This document shows positions 8,061 through 16,909 of a DNA stretch of 64,000 bases, in pieces. The stretch lies in contig NZ_JADPJG010000028.1 of assembly GCF_023073335.1 (NCBI RefSeq), positions 88,130-152,129 of the forward strand. Reading direction: 5' to 3'. A program made the translations under genes and the position numbers. Every line of letters begins with the position of its first letter. Position 1 is the first letter of the stretch. The DNA comes from Bradyrhizobium sp. 21 (GTDB lineage Bacteria; Pseudomonadota; Alphaproteobacteria; Rhizobiales; Xanthobacteraceae). The notes under the pieces were generated by a model. It ran no database searches. It had not been told where the DNA came from and saw nothing but the letters and a program-made list of their open reading frames with translations.

Positions 8061-8888
8061 ATGGCGCAGAATTCAGGGCTGATGCAAGGTCTGATGCAGG
8101 GCAAGCGCGGGGTCATCCTCGGCCTTGCCAACAACCGCTCGATCGCCTGGGGCATCGCCAAGGCATGCCACGCGGCCGGCGCCGAGCTCGCCTTCACCTA
8201 TCAGGGCGATGCGCTGAAGAAACGCGTCGAGCCGCTCGCCGCCGAGATCGGCGGGCTTGTGCTCGGCCATTGCGACGTCACCGATGCCGCGACCATCGAC
8301 GCCGCCTTCGCCGTGCTGGAGGAGAAGTGGGGCAAGATCGACTTCCTGGTGCACGCGATCGCTTATGGCGAGCAGCTCGACGGTCGCTATGTCGACACCA
8401 CGCCGGAGAATTTTTCGAAGTCCATGCTGATCTCCTGCTATTCGTTCACGGCGGTGGCGCAGCGCGCCGAGAAGCTGATGACCGACGGCGGCTCGCTGAT
8501 CACGCTCAGCTATTACGGCGCCGAGAAATGGATGCCGCATTACAACGTAATGGGCGTCGCCAAGGCTGCGCTCGAAGCCAGTGTGCGCTACCTCGCTGCC
8601 GATCTCGGCGAGAAGAACATCCGTGTCAATGCGATTTCGGCAGGTCCCATCAAGACGCTCGCGGCGTCCGGCATCGGCGATTTCCGATATATCCTGAAAT
8701 GGAACGAGGCCAACGCGCCGATGCGGCGCAACGTGTCCACTGAAGACGTCGGCGGCAGCGCGCTGTATTTGCTGTCCGAGCTGTCGCGCGGCGTCACCGG
8801 CGAGGTGCATCACGTCGATTCCGGCTATCACGTGCTGGGCATGAAACGGCCCGACGCGCCGGACATTTCGTTCGGCGGCAAGGATTAG
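8061..8888 (+). CDS. fabI: enoyl-ACP reductase (NADH)
   Basis: Reduces trans-2-enoyl-ACP in type II fatty acid synthesis, cytoplasmic; 275 residues. FabI features are present: cofactor loop GLANNRSIAWG at residues 21-31, SYYGAE at about 150, catalytic Tyr161 and Lys168 in HYNVMGVAK, and the C-terminal VDSGYH. The start at 8061 is preferred to an upstream ATG because it matches the usual N-terminus ending in GKRGVILG. Followed 13 bases later by a histidine phosphatase gene, probably co-transcribed. Confidence 0.94.
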   Translation: MAQNSGLMQGLMQGKRGVILGLANNRSIAWGIAKACHAAGAELAFTYQGDALKKRVEPLAAEIGGLVLGHCDVTDAATIDAAFAVLEEKWGKIDFLVHAIAYGEQLDGRYVDTTPENFSKSMLISCYSFTAVAQRAEKLMTDGGSLITLSYYGAEKWMPHYNVMGVAKAALEASVRYLAADLGEKNIRVNAISAGPIKTLAASGIGDFRYILKWNEANAPMRRNVSTEDVGGSALYLLSELSRGVTGEVHHVDSGYHVLGMKRPDAPDISFGGKD

Positions 8889-8901
8889 TTCCTAGATCTG
8901 A

Positions 8902-9501
8902 ATGTCCGCGCCCACGATCTATTATCTTCGCCACGGCGAGACCGAGTGGAATGCGCTCGGCAGGCTTCAGGGCACCAAGGACATTCCGCTTAACGCGCGC
9001 GGCCGCGGTCAGGCCGAGCAGGCAGGCCTCATTCTCGCCGATCTGTTCAAGCGCGATGGCCGCGACAAGGCTGCGTTACCCTACGTGTCGAGTCCGCTTG
9101 GCCGCGCGCGGCAGACCATGGAATTGGCGCGGGGCAGGCTCGAATTGCCGCTTGCCGACTACACGCTCGACGATCGCCTGCGCGAGATCGGCTACGGCGT
9201 CTGGGAGGGACTGACGCTGGCCGAGAGCGAAGCCTCAGATCCCGAAATCTACGCCCGGCGCCTCGCCGACAAATGGACGGTGGGCCCCGCGGGCGGGGAA
9301 ACCTACGCCGATGTGCAGGTCCGCGTGCGCGCCTGGTACGACCAGCTCCGGACCGACACCGTCGCGGTCGCGCATGGTGGGACCTGCCGGGCCCTGATGG
9401 TATCGCTCGGCCTGGAGACCCCGGCCAGCGCCGCCGAGCTCTATATCGAGCAGGGCGCCGTCTACGTCTTCCGCGACGGCCGGCTGGAGAAGTTCAGTTA
9501 A
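8902..9501 (+). CDS. histidine phosphatase family protein
   Basis: Phosphoglycerate-mutase-like phosphatase of 199 residues. The RHGETEWN motif carries the phosphorylated His11, and the second catalytic His158 is in VAHGG. Members act on small phosphorylated metabolites or proteins; the substrate here is not evident. It sits in a fabI-phosphatase-aroC run on the plus strand with short gaps. Confidence 0.88.
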   Translation: MSAPTIYYLRHGETEWNALGRLQGTKDIPLNARGRGQAEQAGLILADLFKRDGRDKAALPYVSSPLGRARQTMELARGRLELPLADYTLDDRLREIGYGVWEGLTLAESEASDPEIYARRLADKWTVGPAGGETYADVQVRVRAWYDQLRTDTVAVAHGGTCRALMVSLGLETPASAAELYIEQGAVYVFRDGRLEKFS

Positions 9502-9582
9502 GCCGTTACGCCCTCCCGCTGCGGGTTTGACCCCCGGCCCCCCGCGCGTTACCACACGCCGGAACCGAGCCAGCGAGCAGCG

Positions 9583-10671
9583 ATGTCCTTCAACACCTTC
9601 GGCCACATGTTCCGCGTCACCACCTTCGGCGAGAGCCACGGGGTGGCGATCGGCTGCGTGGTCGACGGCTGCCCGCCCATGATCCCGCTCGTCGAGGCCG
9701 ACATCCAGGGTGACCTCGATCGCCGCCGGCCCGGCCAGTCGCGCTTCACCACCCAGCGCCAGGAGCTTGACCAGGTCAAAATCCTCTCCGGCGTGATGGC
9801 GCATCCGGAGACCGGCGTGCAGGTGACGACGGGTACCCCGATCGGGCTGCTGATCGAGAACACCGACCAGCGCTCGAAGGACTATTCCGAGATCAAGGAC
9901 AAGTTTCGCCCGGGTCATGCCGACTTCACCTACGAAGCCAAATACGGCCTGCGCGACTATCGCGGCGGCGGCCGCTCTTCGGCGCGCGAGACGGCGACGC
10001 GCGTCGCTGCCGGCGCGATCGCGCGAAAAGTGCTGCCTGATGTGAAGGTACGCGGCGCACTGGTGCAGATGGGCCCGCACAAGATCGACCGCGCGAAGTG
10101 GGACTGGGACGAGATTGCGAAAAACCCGTTCTTCTGTCCCGACAAGGACAAGGCTGCCTTCTTCGAGACCTATCTCGACGGCATCCGCAAGAGCGGCTCC
10201 TCGATCGGCGCGGTGATCGAAATCGTCGCCGAAGGCGTGCCGGCAGGATTGGGTGCACCGATCTATGCCAAGCTCGATGCTGAGCTCGCCGCAGCGATGA
10301 TGAGCATCAACGCCGTGAAGGGCGTCGAGATCGGCGCCGGTTTTGGCGCGGCGGAATTGACCGGCGAGGAGAACGCCGACGAGATGCGCACCGGCAATGA
10401 CGGCACGCGCTTTCTGTCCAACCATGCCGGCGGCGTGCTCGGTGGCATCTCCACCGGACAGCCGGTTGTGGTGCGCTTCGCGGTGAAGCCGACCTCCTCG
10501 ATCCTGCAGCCGCGCCTGACCGTCGATCGCCAGGGCGCCGACACCGAGATCACGACCAAAGGCCGCCATGACCCCTGCGTCGGCATCCGCGCCGTCCCCG
10601 TCGGCGAAGCCATGATGGCCTGCGTGCTGGCCGATCACTTTTTGCGCGACCGCGGGCAGGTGGGACGTTAG
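9583..10671 (+). CDS. aroC: chorismate synthase
   Basis: Last step of the shikimate pathway: EPSP to chorismate using reduced FMN. The product has 362 residues, the normal length. The three family signatures are present: GESHGVAIGCVVDGCPP near the N-terminus, RGGGRSSARETATRVAAGA in the middle, and DRQGADTEITTKGRHDPC near the C-terminus. Located 81 bases after the phosphatase gene. Confidence 0.96.
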   Translation: MSFNTFGHMFRVTTFGESHGVAIGCVVDGCPPMIPLVEADIQGDLDRRRPGQSRFTTQRQELDQVKILSGVMAHPETGVQVTTGTPIGLLIENTDQRSKDYSEIKDKFRPGHADFTYEAKYGLRDYRGGGRSSARETATRVAAGAIARKVLPDVKVRGALVQMGPHKIDRAKWDWDEIAKNPFFCPDKDKAAFFETYLDGIRKSGSSIGAVIEIVAEGVPAGLGAPIYAKLDAELAAAMMSINAVKGVEIGAGFGAAELTGEENADEMRTGNDGTRFLSNHAGGVLGGISTGQPVVVRFAVKPTSSILQPRLTVDRQGADTEITTKGRHDPCVGIRAVPVGEAMMACVLADHFLRDRGQVGR

Positions 10672-10739
10672 GTCTTCGTGTCGCGCCACTAGCCCACCGC
10701 GCAGCTTGACGATCCCACAGCTTCGTCCGCAAATGCGTC

Positions 10740-11930
10740 ATGGAATCCTCCGAGCTTCAGCGCATCACCAACTGGCTGATCGACGGCGCCAGGTCGTCGG
10801 GGACGCCGTCGGAGATGATCGCAGACGTCTGCGAGCATCTGGTCGCAGCCGGCTTGCCGCTGTCGCGCTTTGGCATCTTCATCCGCACGCTGCATCCAGA
10901 GATCTTCGGCCGCAACTTCATCTGGAAGCAGGGCGAGAAGGTCGAAATCGGCACCGTCGATTTCGAGATCCTGGACTCGCCGGAATTTGCCCGGAGCCCG
11001 CTTCGCATCGTGTTCGAGCAGGGGATCGAGGTCAGGGGCCGCATCGACGATCCCGACAGCGAGCGATTTCCGTTCATCAACGACATGCGGGCCGAAGGGG
11101 CGACCGACTATATCGCGGTGCCGATGCCCTATCTCGACGGCTCTATCCACGCAACGAGTTGGGTCACGCGGGATCCCGGCGGCTTCAGCGATGACGACAT
11201 CGCGGCGATCCGCACCCTCATGGCACCGCTTGCGCGCGTCAGCGAGATCATCAGCCTGCGCCGCACCGCCGAGATGCTGCTCGACACCTATGTCGGCAAC
11301 CGCGCCGGCGCGCGCATCCTCGGCGGCCAGATCCGCCGCGGCCACAACGACACCATGCAGGCCGCGATCTGGCTCTCGGATCTGCGCGGCTTCACTGCGC
11401 TGTCGGACCGGCTGCCGGCCGAGACCGTGGTCGAAATCCTCAATCACTATTTCGACTGCCAGGTCGCCGCGATCCGGGGCCATGGCGGCGAGGTGCTGAA
11501 GTTCATGGGCGACGGCCTGCTCGCGGTGTTCCCGATCGACGAATATGTCGGCGATGCCGCCCATGTCTGCACGCGCGTGCTGGAAGCCGCGCGCGAATCC
11601 CGCGCCAGCGTCGCGGCGCTCGCCTTTCCGGTCGGCGACGTCATCGAGCGCTTCCGCTTCGGTGTCGCGCTGCACGTCGGCCATATCCTCTACGGCAATA
11701 TCGGCGGCGGCAACCGCCTCGACTTCACCTGCATCGGCCCGGCCGTCAATCTCGCGGCGCGGCTGGAGAAGATCGCGGGCCGCACGGGCCGCACGGTCGT
11801 GGCCTCGGAGGGCTTTGCCAATGTCTGCCGCCATGACTGGCACGAACTCGGCGATTTTCCGATTGCGGGATTATCCAAGGCACAGCGCGTGTATGGGCTG
11901 ACTGAGGAGACGCCGGTAGTGATCGCCTAG
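10740..11930 (+). CDS. class III adenylate/guanylate cyclase domain protein
   Basis: A soluble 396-residue protein. The first 175 residues form an unassigned, possibly GAF-like sensory domain. The class III cyclase homology domain starts near residue 205 with metal-binding Asp214 (SDLRGFT) and Asp258 (FMGDGL), substrate-base Lys254, and the transition-state motif VNLAARLE. All key residues appear intact, so it is probably active; Lys254 suggests ATP rather than GTP. The signal sensed is unknown. There is no membrane segment. Confidence 0.88.
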   Translation: MESSELQRITNWLIDGARSSGTPSEMIADVCEHLVAAGLPLSRFGIFIRTLHPEIFGRNFIWKQGEKVEIGTVDFEILDSPEFARSPLRIVFEQGIEVRGRIDDPDSERFPFINDMRAEGATDYIAVPMPYLDGSIHATSWVTRDPGGFSDDDIAAIRTLMAPLARVSEIISLRRTAEMLLDTYVGNRAGARILGGQIRRGHNDTMQAAIWLSDLRGFTALSDRLPAETVVEILNHYFDCQVAAIRGHGGEVLKFMGDGLLAVFPIDEYVGDAAHVCTRVLEAARESRASVAALAFPVGDVIERFRFGVALHVGHILYGNIGGGNRLDFTCIGPAVNLAARLEKIAGRTGRTVVASEGFANVCRHDWHELGDFPIAGLSKAQRVYGLTEETPVVIA

Positions 11931-11951
11931 TGCACGGCGTGGTCGGCGGGA

Positions 11952-12713
11952 CTAGTCGGCGCGCACATACGATTGTCTCAGTCCGAGCGTCAGGATTGTC
12001 AGTGTGATCCACAGCCGCAGCATGGCGAAGCTGAAGATGAAGACGAAATAGATCAAATTCTTCGTGAACTGCGTCGCCGCCGAGGTCTGCCAGAAACTCC
12101 AGATCGCGCTCCGCACCGCTTCCTGTCCGTAGGCGAGCGCGACGTTGACCACGCCGAGCACGATCACGGCTGCGCCGAGCCACAGCCCGCGTCGCGCGAA
12201 CTCGCCAATCGCGACAAACAAAGCGATTTTGCCGTCATCGCGCTCAGCGCGAACGATCATGAGCAGCACGAGAGCCGCGATCCAAGCGCTCCAGAAGCGC
12301 CCGGGGTGGGTGAATTGGTCGAACGCCATGCCGTCGAGGCCCGCCATCAAATGAAGCGAAGTCCCATAGCCGATCGCCGCGGTGCCGAGTGCTGCTGCGA
12401 TCATCACGAGCGCGATCCGCCACAGGATCGAGAACGAGAGCCTAAACTGTTCGCCCAATGTCAGCTCGCCGAGTGAGGACTGGCCGCCGGCCGCTTCGAT
12501 CGATTGTTGCGCCGTCGCGAAGAAGGCCAGCAGCACCGCGATGTCGGCAATGATGATCGCCGGCACCGCCACGGCGCCGCCGCCGAACGCGATCACCCGC
12601 ATCGCGGCCGCCAGGATGAGCCAGGGCAGCGCATGCAGGAGCTTAAATGGACCGAACGAGGTCTCGTGGCGGGCTCGCTTGAGTTCGAGCTGTTTGCGCA
12701 GTGCGACTGACAT
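11952..12713 (-). CDS. conserved multi-pass membrane protein
   Basis: A 253-residue hydrophobic protein with a basic N-terminus (LRKQLELKRARHE) and about six membrane helices, ending in a strand of hydrophobic residues and SYVRAD. No catalytic motif is visible and I do not recognise the family. It is convergent with the cyclase gene, with only 21 bases between stops. Confidence 0.7.
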   Translation of the reverse strand: MSVALRKQLELKRARHETSFGPFKLLHALPWLILAAAMRVIAFGGGAVAVPAIIIADIAVLLAFFATAQQSIEAAGGQSSLGELTLGEQFRLSFSILWRIALVMIAAALGTAAIGYGTSLHLMAGLDGMAFDQFTHPGRFWSAWIAALVLLMIVRAERDDGKIALFVAIGEFARRGLWLGAAVIVLGVVNVALAYGQEAVRSAIWSFWQTSAATQFTKNLIYFVFIFSFAMLRLWITLTILTLGLRQSYVRAD

Positions 12714-12793
12714 CGCACCGTCGTGACACAGGAGATTGAACTCCTGGTAGCGCGGATCGGTAAAATTGACGCGAAGGGAAGCGAATGGCGGCG

Positions 12794-13099
12794 CTACTCC
12801 TCCGGCTCCGTCGTGAACAGCAGCGGGTAGCCCTTGGCGCGGCCGGCGTCGGTGGCGCGGGTGGCCTTGGTCTCCGCGACGTCCTTGGTGAACACGGCGA
12901 CCACGCAGGCGCCGAGCTTGTGGGCGGTGATCATGACCTTGTAGGCCTGATCCTCGGTCATGCGGAACTCGGCCTTGAGGATCATGGTGACGAATTCGCG
13001 CGGCGTGAAGTCGTCGTTGATCAGGATGACCTTGTGCAGCTTCGGCCGCTCGACCTTGATCTTCGTGCGCGTTTTCGGCGTGGTGACAGTGTCGGCCAT
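12794..13099 (-). CDS. clpS: ATP-dependent Clp protease adaptor ClpS
   Basis: N-degron recognin that delivers substrates to ClpAP; 101 residues. The ClpS core is clear: LHKVILINDDFTPREFV (ligand-binding NDD with the following TP), then KAEFRMTEDQAYKVMITAH and GACVVAVFTKDVAETKA. The N-terminal tail is polar and flexible as expected. The two-gene alphaproteobacterial pattern is known, so this could be ClpS1 or ClpS2; clpA is not adjacent. Confidence 0.9.
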   Translation of the reverse strand: MADTVTTPKTRTKIKVERPKLHKVILINDDFTPREFVTMILKAEFRMTEDQAYKVMITAHKLGACVVAVFTKDVAETKATRATDAGRAKGYPLLFTTEPEE

Positions 13100-13239
13100 C
13101 GTTTCCTGAAACGTCCCGGTGCTGATGAGCTTACGCCCTGCCTATCATATTGCAGGATCGGACGCCTCTCCAAGGCGGTCAGGCCGCTCGTCACCATGCC
13201 GTCGCGTATGGGCAGCAATGCGCCAATTGCGCGTGCGCT

Positions 13240-13623
13240 TCACGGAAGCGCACGAACGAATTGCATCGCGGCAATGAGAGCGCCCACGGACAACACCACC
13301 GATGCAATCATATAGACGGCCGAAGCCCACGTCTGACCGCGCTCGATCAGATACCAGGCATCCAGCGAGAACGTCGAGAAAGTCGTGTAGCCGCCACAAA
13401 TCCCGACGGTCAGGAAGATCCGGGCGGCCTGCGGCAGGTTCCATCTCGTCGCGAACATCGCGGTGAAAATCCCGATCAGAAATGATCCCGTGACGTTGAT
13501 GATCAGGGTGCCCCAGGGAAAATCGGTGCCGAACAACCGGCCCGAGCCGATCCCGACAAGATAGCGCACGACCGCGCCAAGCGCTCCACCGGCGGCGACC
13601 GCCAGAATGAATGGGATGTTCAA
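13240..13623 (-). CDS. crcB: fluoride channel CrcB/Fluc
   Basis: Small membrane protein of 127 residues that forms dual-topology dimers exporting F-. Signatures present: GGALGAVVRYLVG at the N-terminus, GTLIINVTGSFLIG in the middle, and the pore motif GICGGYTTFSTFSLD. The TTG at 13623 is chosen as start: it gives the normal family length and lies eight bases after GGGGGA, whereas the longer frame adds a non-conserved arginine-rich stretch. It lies 28 bases after an MFS gene and so falls in the operon controlled by the fluoride riboswitch upstream. Confidence 0.92.
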   Translation of the reverse strand: MNIPFILAVAAGGALGAVVRYLVGIGSGRLFGTDFPWGTLIINVTGSFLIGIFTAMFATRWNLPQAARIFLTVGICGGYTTFSTFSLDAWYLIERGQTWASAVYMIASVVLSVGALIAAMQFVRALP

Positions 13624-13651
13624 CGTCGCGTTCCCCCGTTTGCAGCTTGCA

Positions 13652-14860
13652 TCACTTGTCCTCTGTTGCCAGCCCGTTGCCGACGGTGAACAGCCCCACG
13701 AGCGCGGCCAGCGCGAAGCCGAGGCCGGCGAGGAACGTCCCGGCCGGACCATAGGCGTCCCACAGCGCGCCGGCGATCACACTCGCGGCCAGCAGTGAGA
13801 GGCCGGTGAACAGGTTGAAATAGCCGAACGCGGTGCCGCGCAGGCTCGGCGGCGCGGTATCGGCGACGAGGGCCGAGAGCAGGCCTTGTGTCAATCCCAT
13901 GTGCAGTCCCCACAGCACGACGCCGAGCGCGAGGCCCGCAAGGTTCGGCAGCAGTGCAAGCGCGAGATCGGCGCCGGCGAGGAAGACGAGGCCGAGCGCG
14001 AGCAGGCCGGTGCGGTTGATCCGGTCCGACAGCACGCCGGCCGGATAGGCCGACAACGCATAGACGATATTCATCAGCACCAGGACCGCCGGCACCCACA
14101 TCGCATTGAGCCCGATGTTCTGTGCGCGCAGGATCAAAAAGGCTTCGCTGAAGCGCGCGAGCGTGAACACGACGCCGACCGCGACGACGCGCCAGTACAC
14201 GGGTCCAAGCCGCCGCATGGCGGCGGTGTTCAGCGGATTCTTCGCAGGCTCCCGGCCGGGGGCCGGCTCCGGCTCGTTCACCGCGAACGCGATCAAACCG
14301 AAGGACAGGAACGCCGGCAGCACCGCCACCCAGAATACCGCCGTAAAATTGTCCGCCGTCCACCACATCAGACCGATTGCTGCGAGCGGCCCGACGAAGG
14401 CGCCGATGGTGTCGAGCGATTGCCGCAGGCCAAAACTCGCGCCACGCAGGCCGATGGGCGCGATATCGGCGATCAGCGCATCGCGCGGCGCGCCGCGAAT
14501 GCCCTTGCCGACGCGGTCGATGAAGCGCGCCGCCACCAGCCATCCAACACTGGGGGCAAGCGGGAACAGCGGTTTTGTCAGCGCGGCCAGCCCGTAGCCG
14601 AACGCGGCGAGCAATTTGCGCCGGCCGAGCCAGTCGGACAACGCGCCGGAGAAGATTTTCGTGATCGAGGCGGTCGCCTCCGCAATACCCTCGATGAATC
14701 CGACGGTGAGCGTGGAGGCGCCGAGCACGGTGACGAGGTAGACCGGCAGCAGCGCGTGGATCATCTCCGACGAGACGTCCATCAGCATCGAGACGAAGCC
14801 GAGCACCCAGATCCCCCGGGGCAATCCGCTGCGTGCAGCATTCGGTGTCGTCGTCGCCAC
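13652..14860 (-). CDS. MFS transporter, first gene of the fluoride-riboswitch operon
   Basis: A 402-residue major facilitator with twelve predicted helices. The loop motif between helices 2 and 3 reads GALSDWLGRRK, and a second-half equivalent is GVLSDRINRTG. The GTG at 14860 with AAGGA seven bases upstream is the likely start; the open frame continues to 14956 but would run back through a terminator into the riboswitch aptamer. Because a fluoride aptamer and terminator lie directly in front and crcB directly behind, expression should rise with fluoride. Substrate unknown. Confidence 0.85.
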   Translation of the reverse strand: MATTTPNAARSGLPRGIWVLGFVSMLMDVSSEMIHALLPVYLVTVLGASTLTVGFIEGIAEATASITKIFSGALSDWLGRRKLLAAFGYGLAALTKPLFPLAPSVGWLVAARFIDRVGKGIRGAPRDALIADIAPIGLRGASFGLRQSLDTIGAFVGPLAAIGLMWWTADNFTAVFWVAVLPAFLSFGLIAFAVNEPEPAPGREPAKNPLNTAAMRRLGPVYWRVVAVGVVFTLARFSEAFLILRAQNIGLNAMWVPAVLVLMNIVYALSAYPAGVLSDRINRTGLLALGLVFLAGADLALALLPNLAGLALGVVLWGLHMGLTQGLLSALVADTAPPSLRGTAFGYFNLFTGLSLLAASVIAGALWDAYGPAGTFLAGLGFALAALVGLFTVGNGLATEDK

Positions 14861-14883
14861 GTCTCGTCCTTCGTCGTCAGGCA

Positions 14884-14912
14884 ACAAAAAACCCGCCATC
14901 GGCGGGTTTGTC
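14884..14912 (-). terminator. intrinsic terminator of the riboswitch expression platform
   Basis: A 9-bp stem AAACCCGCC / GGCGGGTTT with a 3-nt loop followed by a T-run on the minus strand, 24 bases before the MFS start codon. A GGCGGG stretch just upstream (about 14922-14928) can pair with the CCCGCC arm as an antiterminator. Confidence 0.8.
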
Positions 14913-14956
14913 CATGCTCCCGCCAAAGGCAGAGGCTCAAAGATTGCCCCCCTCAA

Positions 14957-15032
14957 GCAGGAGTCATCAGCCCATTACGGTCCAAGATCACGGCTCAAGG
15001 CCGCCGGGCGGTTCTCGGGGGACTCCATCCCC
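14957..15032 (-). promoter_or_regulatory. fluoride riboswitch (crcB motif) aptamer
   Basis: The minus-strand leader matches the fluoride aptamer consensus: a 5' segment GGGGATGGAGTCCCCC, then AACCGCCC, a variable loop, and a 3' segment GGGCTGATGACTCCTGC. The order, the GATG and CTGATG(A)CTCCT cores, and the AACNGCC segment whose GCCC pairs with the later GGGC all fit. An intrinsic terminator follows 45 bases downstream, then an MFS gene and crcB. Recognition is by eye; a covariance-model search would settle it. Confidence 0.87.
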
Positions 15033-15229
15033 ATCTGTGCGGCCAGCCTAGCATGGAAATCGCGCCGGACAAGTGGGCGAGGGAGCGTCTCCACACCGCG
15101 CGCGTTCCGACGGCGCGACCGTGGCGATAGGGCGGCAGCGATGCACTCGATTGTGAAGCGCAAGCAATCTTCGGACTTTGCGGCAAGTCGATTGCATGTC
15201 ACCATCGCGTCATACGACGGGAGGCTGCG

Positions 15230-16099
15230 ATGCGCGTGCTGTTCTCGATCGGGGCTGTGCTGATAGCCGGCGTGCTCGCCGGAGGGGATGTCGCGGGCAT
15301 CGCGGCGCCAGGACCTACATTTGACTCACCTAAGAGTCAGCCGCAGCGGCTGGCGTCCGACAAGGACGCGCAGACGGTCGATGTCGAGCTGATCCTCGCG
15401 GTCGACGTGTCCTACTCCATGGACATGGACGAACTCGCGATCCAGCGCGAAGGCTATGCGCAGGCGATCCAGTCGAAGGAATTTTTGCAGGCGCTGAAGC
15501 TCGGTCCGAACGGCCGGATCGCGGTGACCTATTTCGAGTGGGCCGCCTCGACCGATCAGAAGATCATCATTCCCTGGCGGCTGATCGACGGACCGGAGAC
15601 CGCCGATGCCGTCGCCGCCGAAATCCTGAAGACGCCGATCCGGCGTGCCTCGCGCACCTCGATCTCCGGCGCGATCACTTTCGCGATGCCGCTCTTCGAT
15701 GAGGATCCCTATCGGGGCCTGCGCCGCGTGATCGACATTTCGGGTGACGGCCCCAACAACAATGGCAGCCCGGTCACGGTGGCGCGCGACGCGGCGATCG
15801 AGAAGGGCATCGTCATCAACGGCCTGCCGATCATGGTCAAGGAGCCGTCCTATTCGACCATGGATATCGACAATCTCGACTACTACTACGAGGACTGCGT
15901 CATCGGCGGCCCCGGTTCCTTCGTGATCACCATCAAGGACCGCGACAAGTTCAAGGAAGCAATCCGCACCAAGCTCTTGATGGAGGTTGCGGGCCGCATG
16001 CCGGAGCGCCGCGTGGTGCACGTTGCGGACAAGGACAAGGAGCCGCGTGTGAGCTGCATGATCGGCGAGAAGATCTGGTCGGACCGCTGGGGGCGCTGA
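15230..16099 (+). CDS. DUF1194 exported protein with a VWA-like fold
   Basis: A 289-residue protein with an N-terminal signal peptide (hydrophobic to about residue 26) and a single DUF1194 domain. The domain begins VELILAVDVSYSMDMDE, which resembles the von Willebrand A metal-ion site (DxSxS), and continues with FEWA, TSISGAI and DISGDGPNNNG, the usual DUF1194 landmarks. Probably periplasmic or surface-exposed and involved in metal-dependent protein contacts. Family function is unknown. Monocistronic. Confidence 0.88.
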   Translation: MRVLFSIGAVLIAGVLAGGDVAGIAAPGPTFDSPKSQPQRLASDKDAQTVDVELILAVDVSYSMDMDELAIQREGYAQAIQSKEFLQALKLGPNGRIAVTYFEWAASTDQKIIIPWRLIDGPETADAVAAEILKTPIRRASRTSISGAITFAMPLFDEDPYRGLRRVIDISGDGPNNNGSPVTVARDAAIEKGIVINGLPIMVKEPSYSTMDIDNLDYYYEDCVIGGPGSFVITIKDRDKFKEAIRTKLLMEVAGRMPERRVVHVADKDKEPRVSCMIGEKIWSDRWGR

Positions 16100-16276
16100 T
16101 CGCGTTCCCACCGAATGAGACCATTTGCCCGACTTGCTTCCGGTAGAATCTTAACCGCGCGTTAACCGTTGCATGGCCGTAATCGGCTGCTTCCTGTTGT
16201 TTCCGGATATTGTTCTGACGTTGCTGTCGGGGCGCGAACGAAGCGGGCCTGTCAGACACATCCGCCGAGCAATCAA

Positions 16277-16909
16277 ATGGCCATCGTCACGTCGAGCACC
16301 AGCCAGATTTCGCCCGCCAACGAGCGGGTGTATCACCAGAGCGCCCTGCTCGGTGACTGGAAGGGCAATTGGGCGGGCAACAACCAGCCCGTCGGCTTCA
16401 AGGTCGTGAACATCCGCGGGGCCCGGGCGCAGGTCGAGTACACCCATAACGGACATACCGAGCGCGGTTTTGGCGAGGTCCAGGGCTCGCTACTCACCTT
16501 CGGTAACATCACGGTCGGCACCAAGGACGGCAAGAGTTTGGTGCTCCTGTCCTCCGCGGGCGCCGGCAAGCAGACCGCGACGCTGGACAAGCAGGCGCCG
16601 CCGGCCTCGGACAGCCGCCTGATGGGAAGCTGGGGCGGCTATTCCAGTGACAATGGCAAGAGCGCGAGCTTCAGGGTGCTCGCTGTCAACGGCAACGAAG
16701 CGCAGGTCAGTGTCACCACCGACGGCGTCACCCGTCAGGGCACCGGTACCGTCTACAAGAACGTGATCATGTTCGGGCAGGCGCAGATTGCGACCGACGA
16801 CGGGCAGAACGGCAAGATCATCTACCAGGTCCGCAACACGTCCTTCGTGGTGCCCGTGACGAAATATCCGCCGTCGGATACGTCGTCCACGGTGGACAGG
16901 ACCGCCTGA
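16277..16909 (+). CDS. hypothetical protein made of two related repeats
   Basis: A 210-residue protein of unknown function. Two segments of about 80 residues, 24-105 and 115-192, are clearly related: each begins G(D/S)W(K/G)G, continues with F(K/R)V(V/L)..(I/N).. and (A)QV, then a turn and G(F/T)G.V, and ends with a strand pair. Beta-rich, without helices or a signal peptide. The ATG at 16277 is used because upstream in-frame sequence is Cys/Arg-rich and not conserved in style; the ribosome site is weak. Likely a duplicated small beta domain. Confidence 0.62.
   Translation: MAIVTSSTSQISPANERVYHQSALLGDWKGNWAGNNQPVGFKVVNIRGARAQVEYTHNGHTERGFGEVQGSLLTFGNITVGTKDGKSLVLLSSAGAGKQTATLDKQAPPASDSRLMGSWGGYSSDNGKSASFRVLAVNGNEAQVSVTTDGVTRQGTGTVYKNVIMFGQAQIATDDGQNGKIIYQVRNTSFVVPVTKYPPSDTSSTVDRTA

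Noticed and set aside
14858..14882. Two ACGR motifs before the MFS start resembling a guanidine-II riboswitch
   Set aside because: No stems close the two loops, and the upstream fluoride aptamer with terminator explains the leader.
14861..14956. N-terminal extension of the MFS gene to an ATG at 14956
   Set aside because: It would translate through the intrinsic terminator and end inside the riboswitch region; the extra residues are not transporter-like and a good ribosome site exists for GTG 14860.
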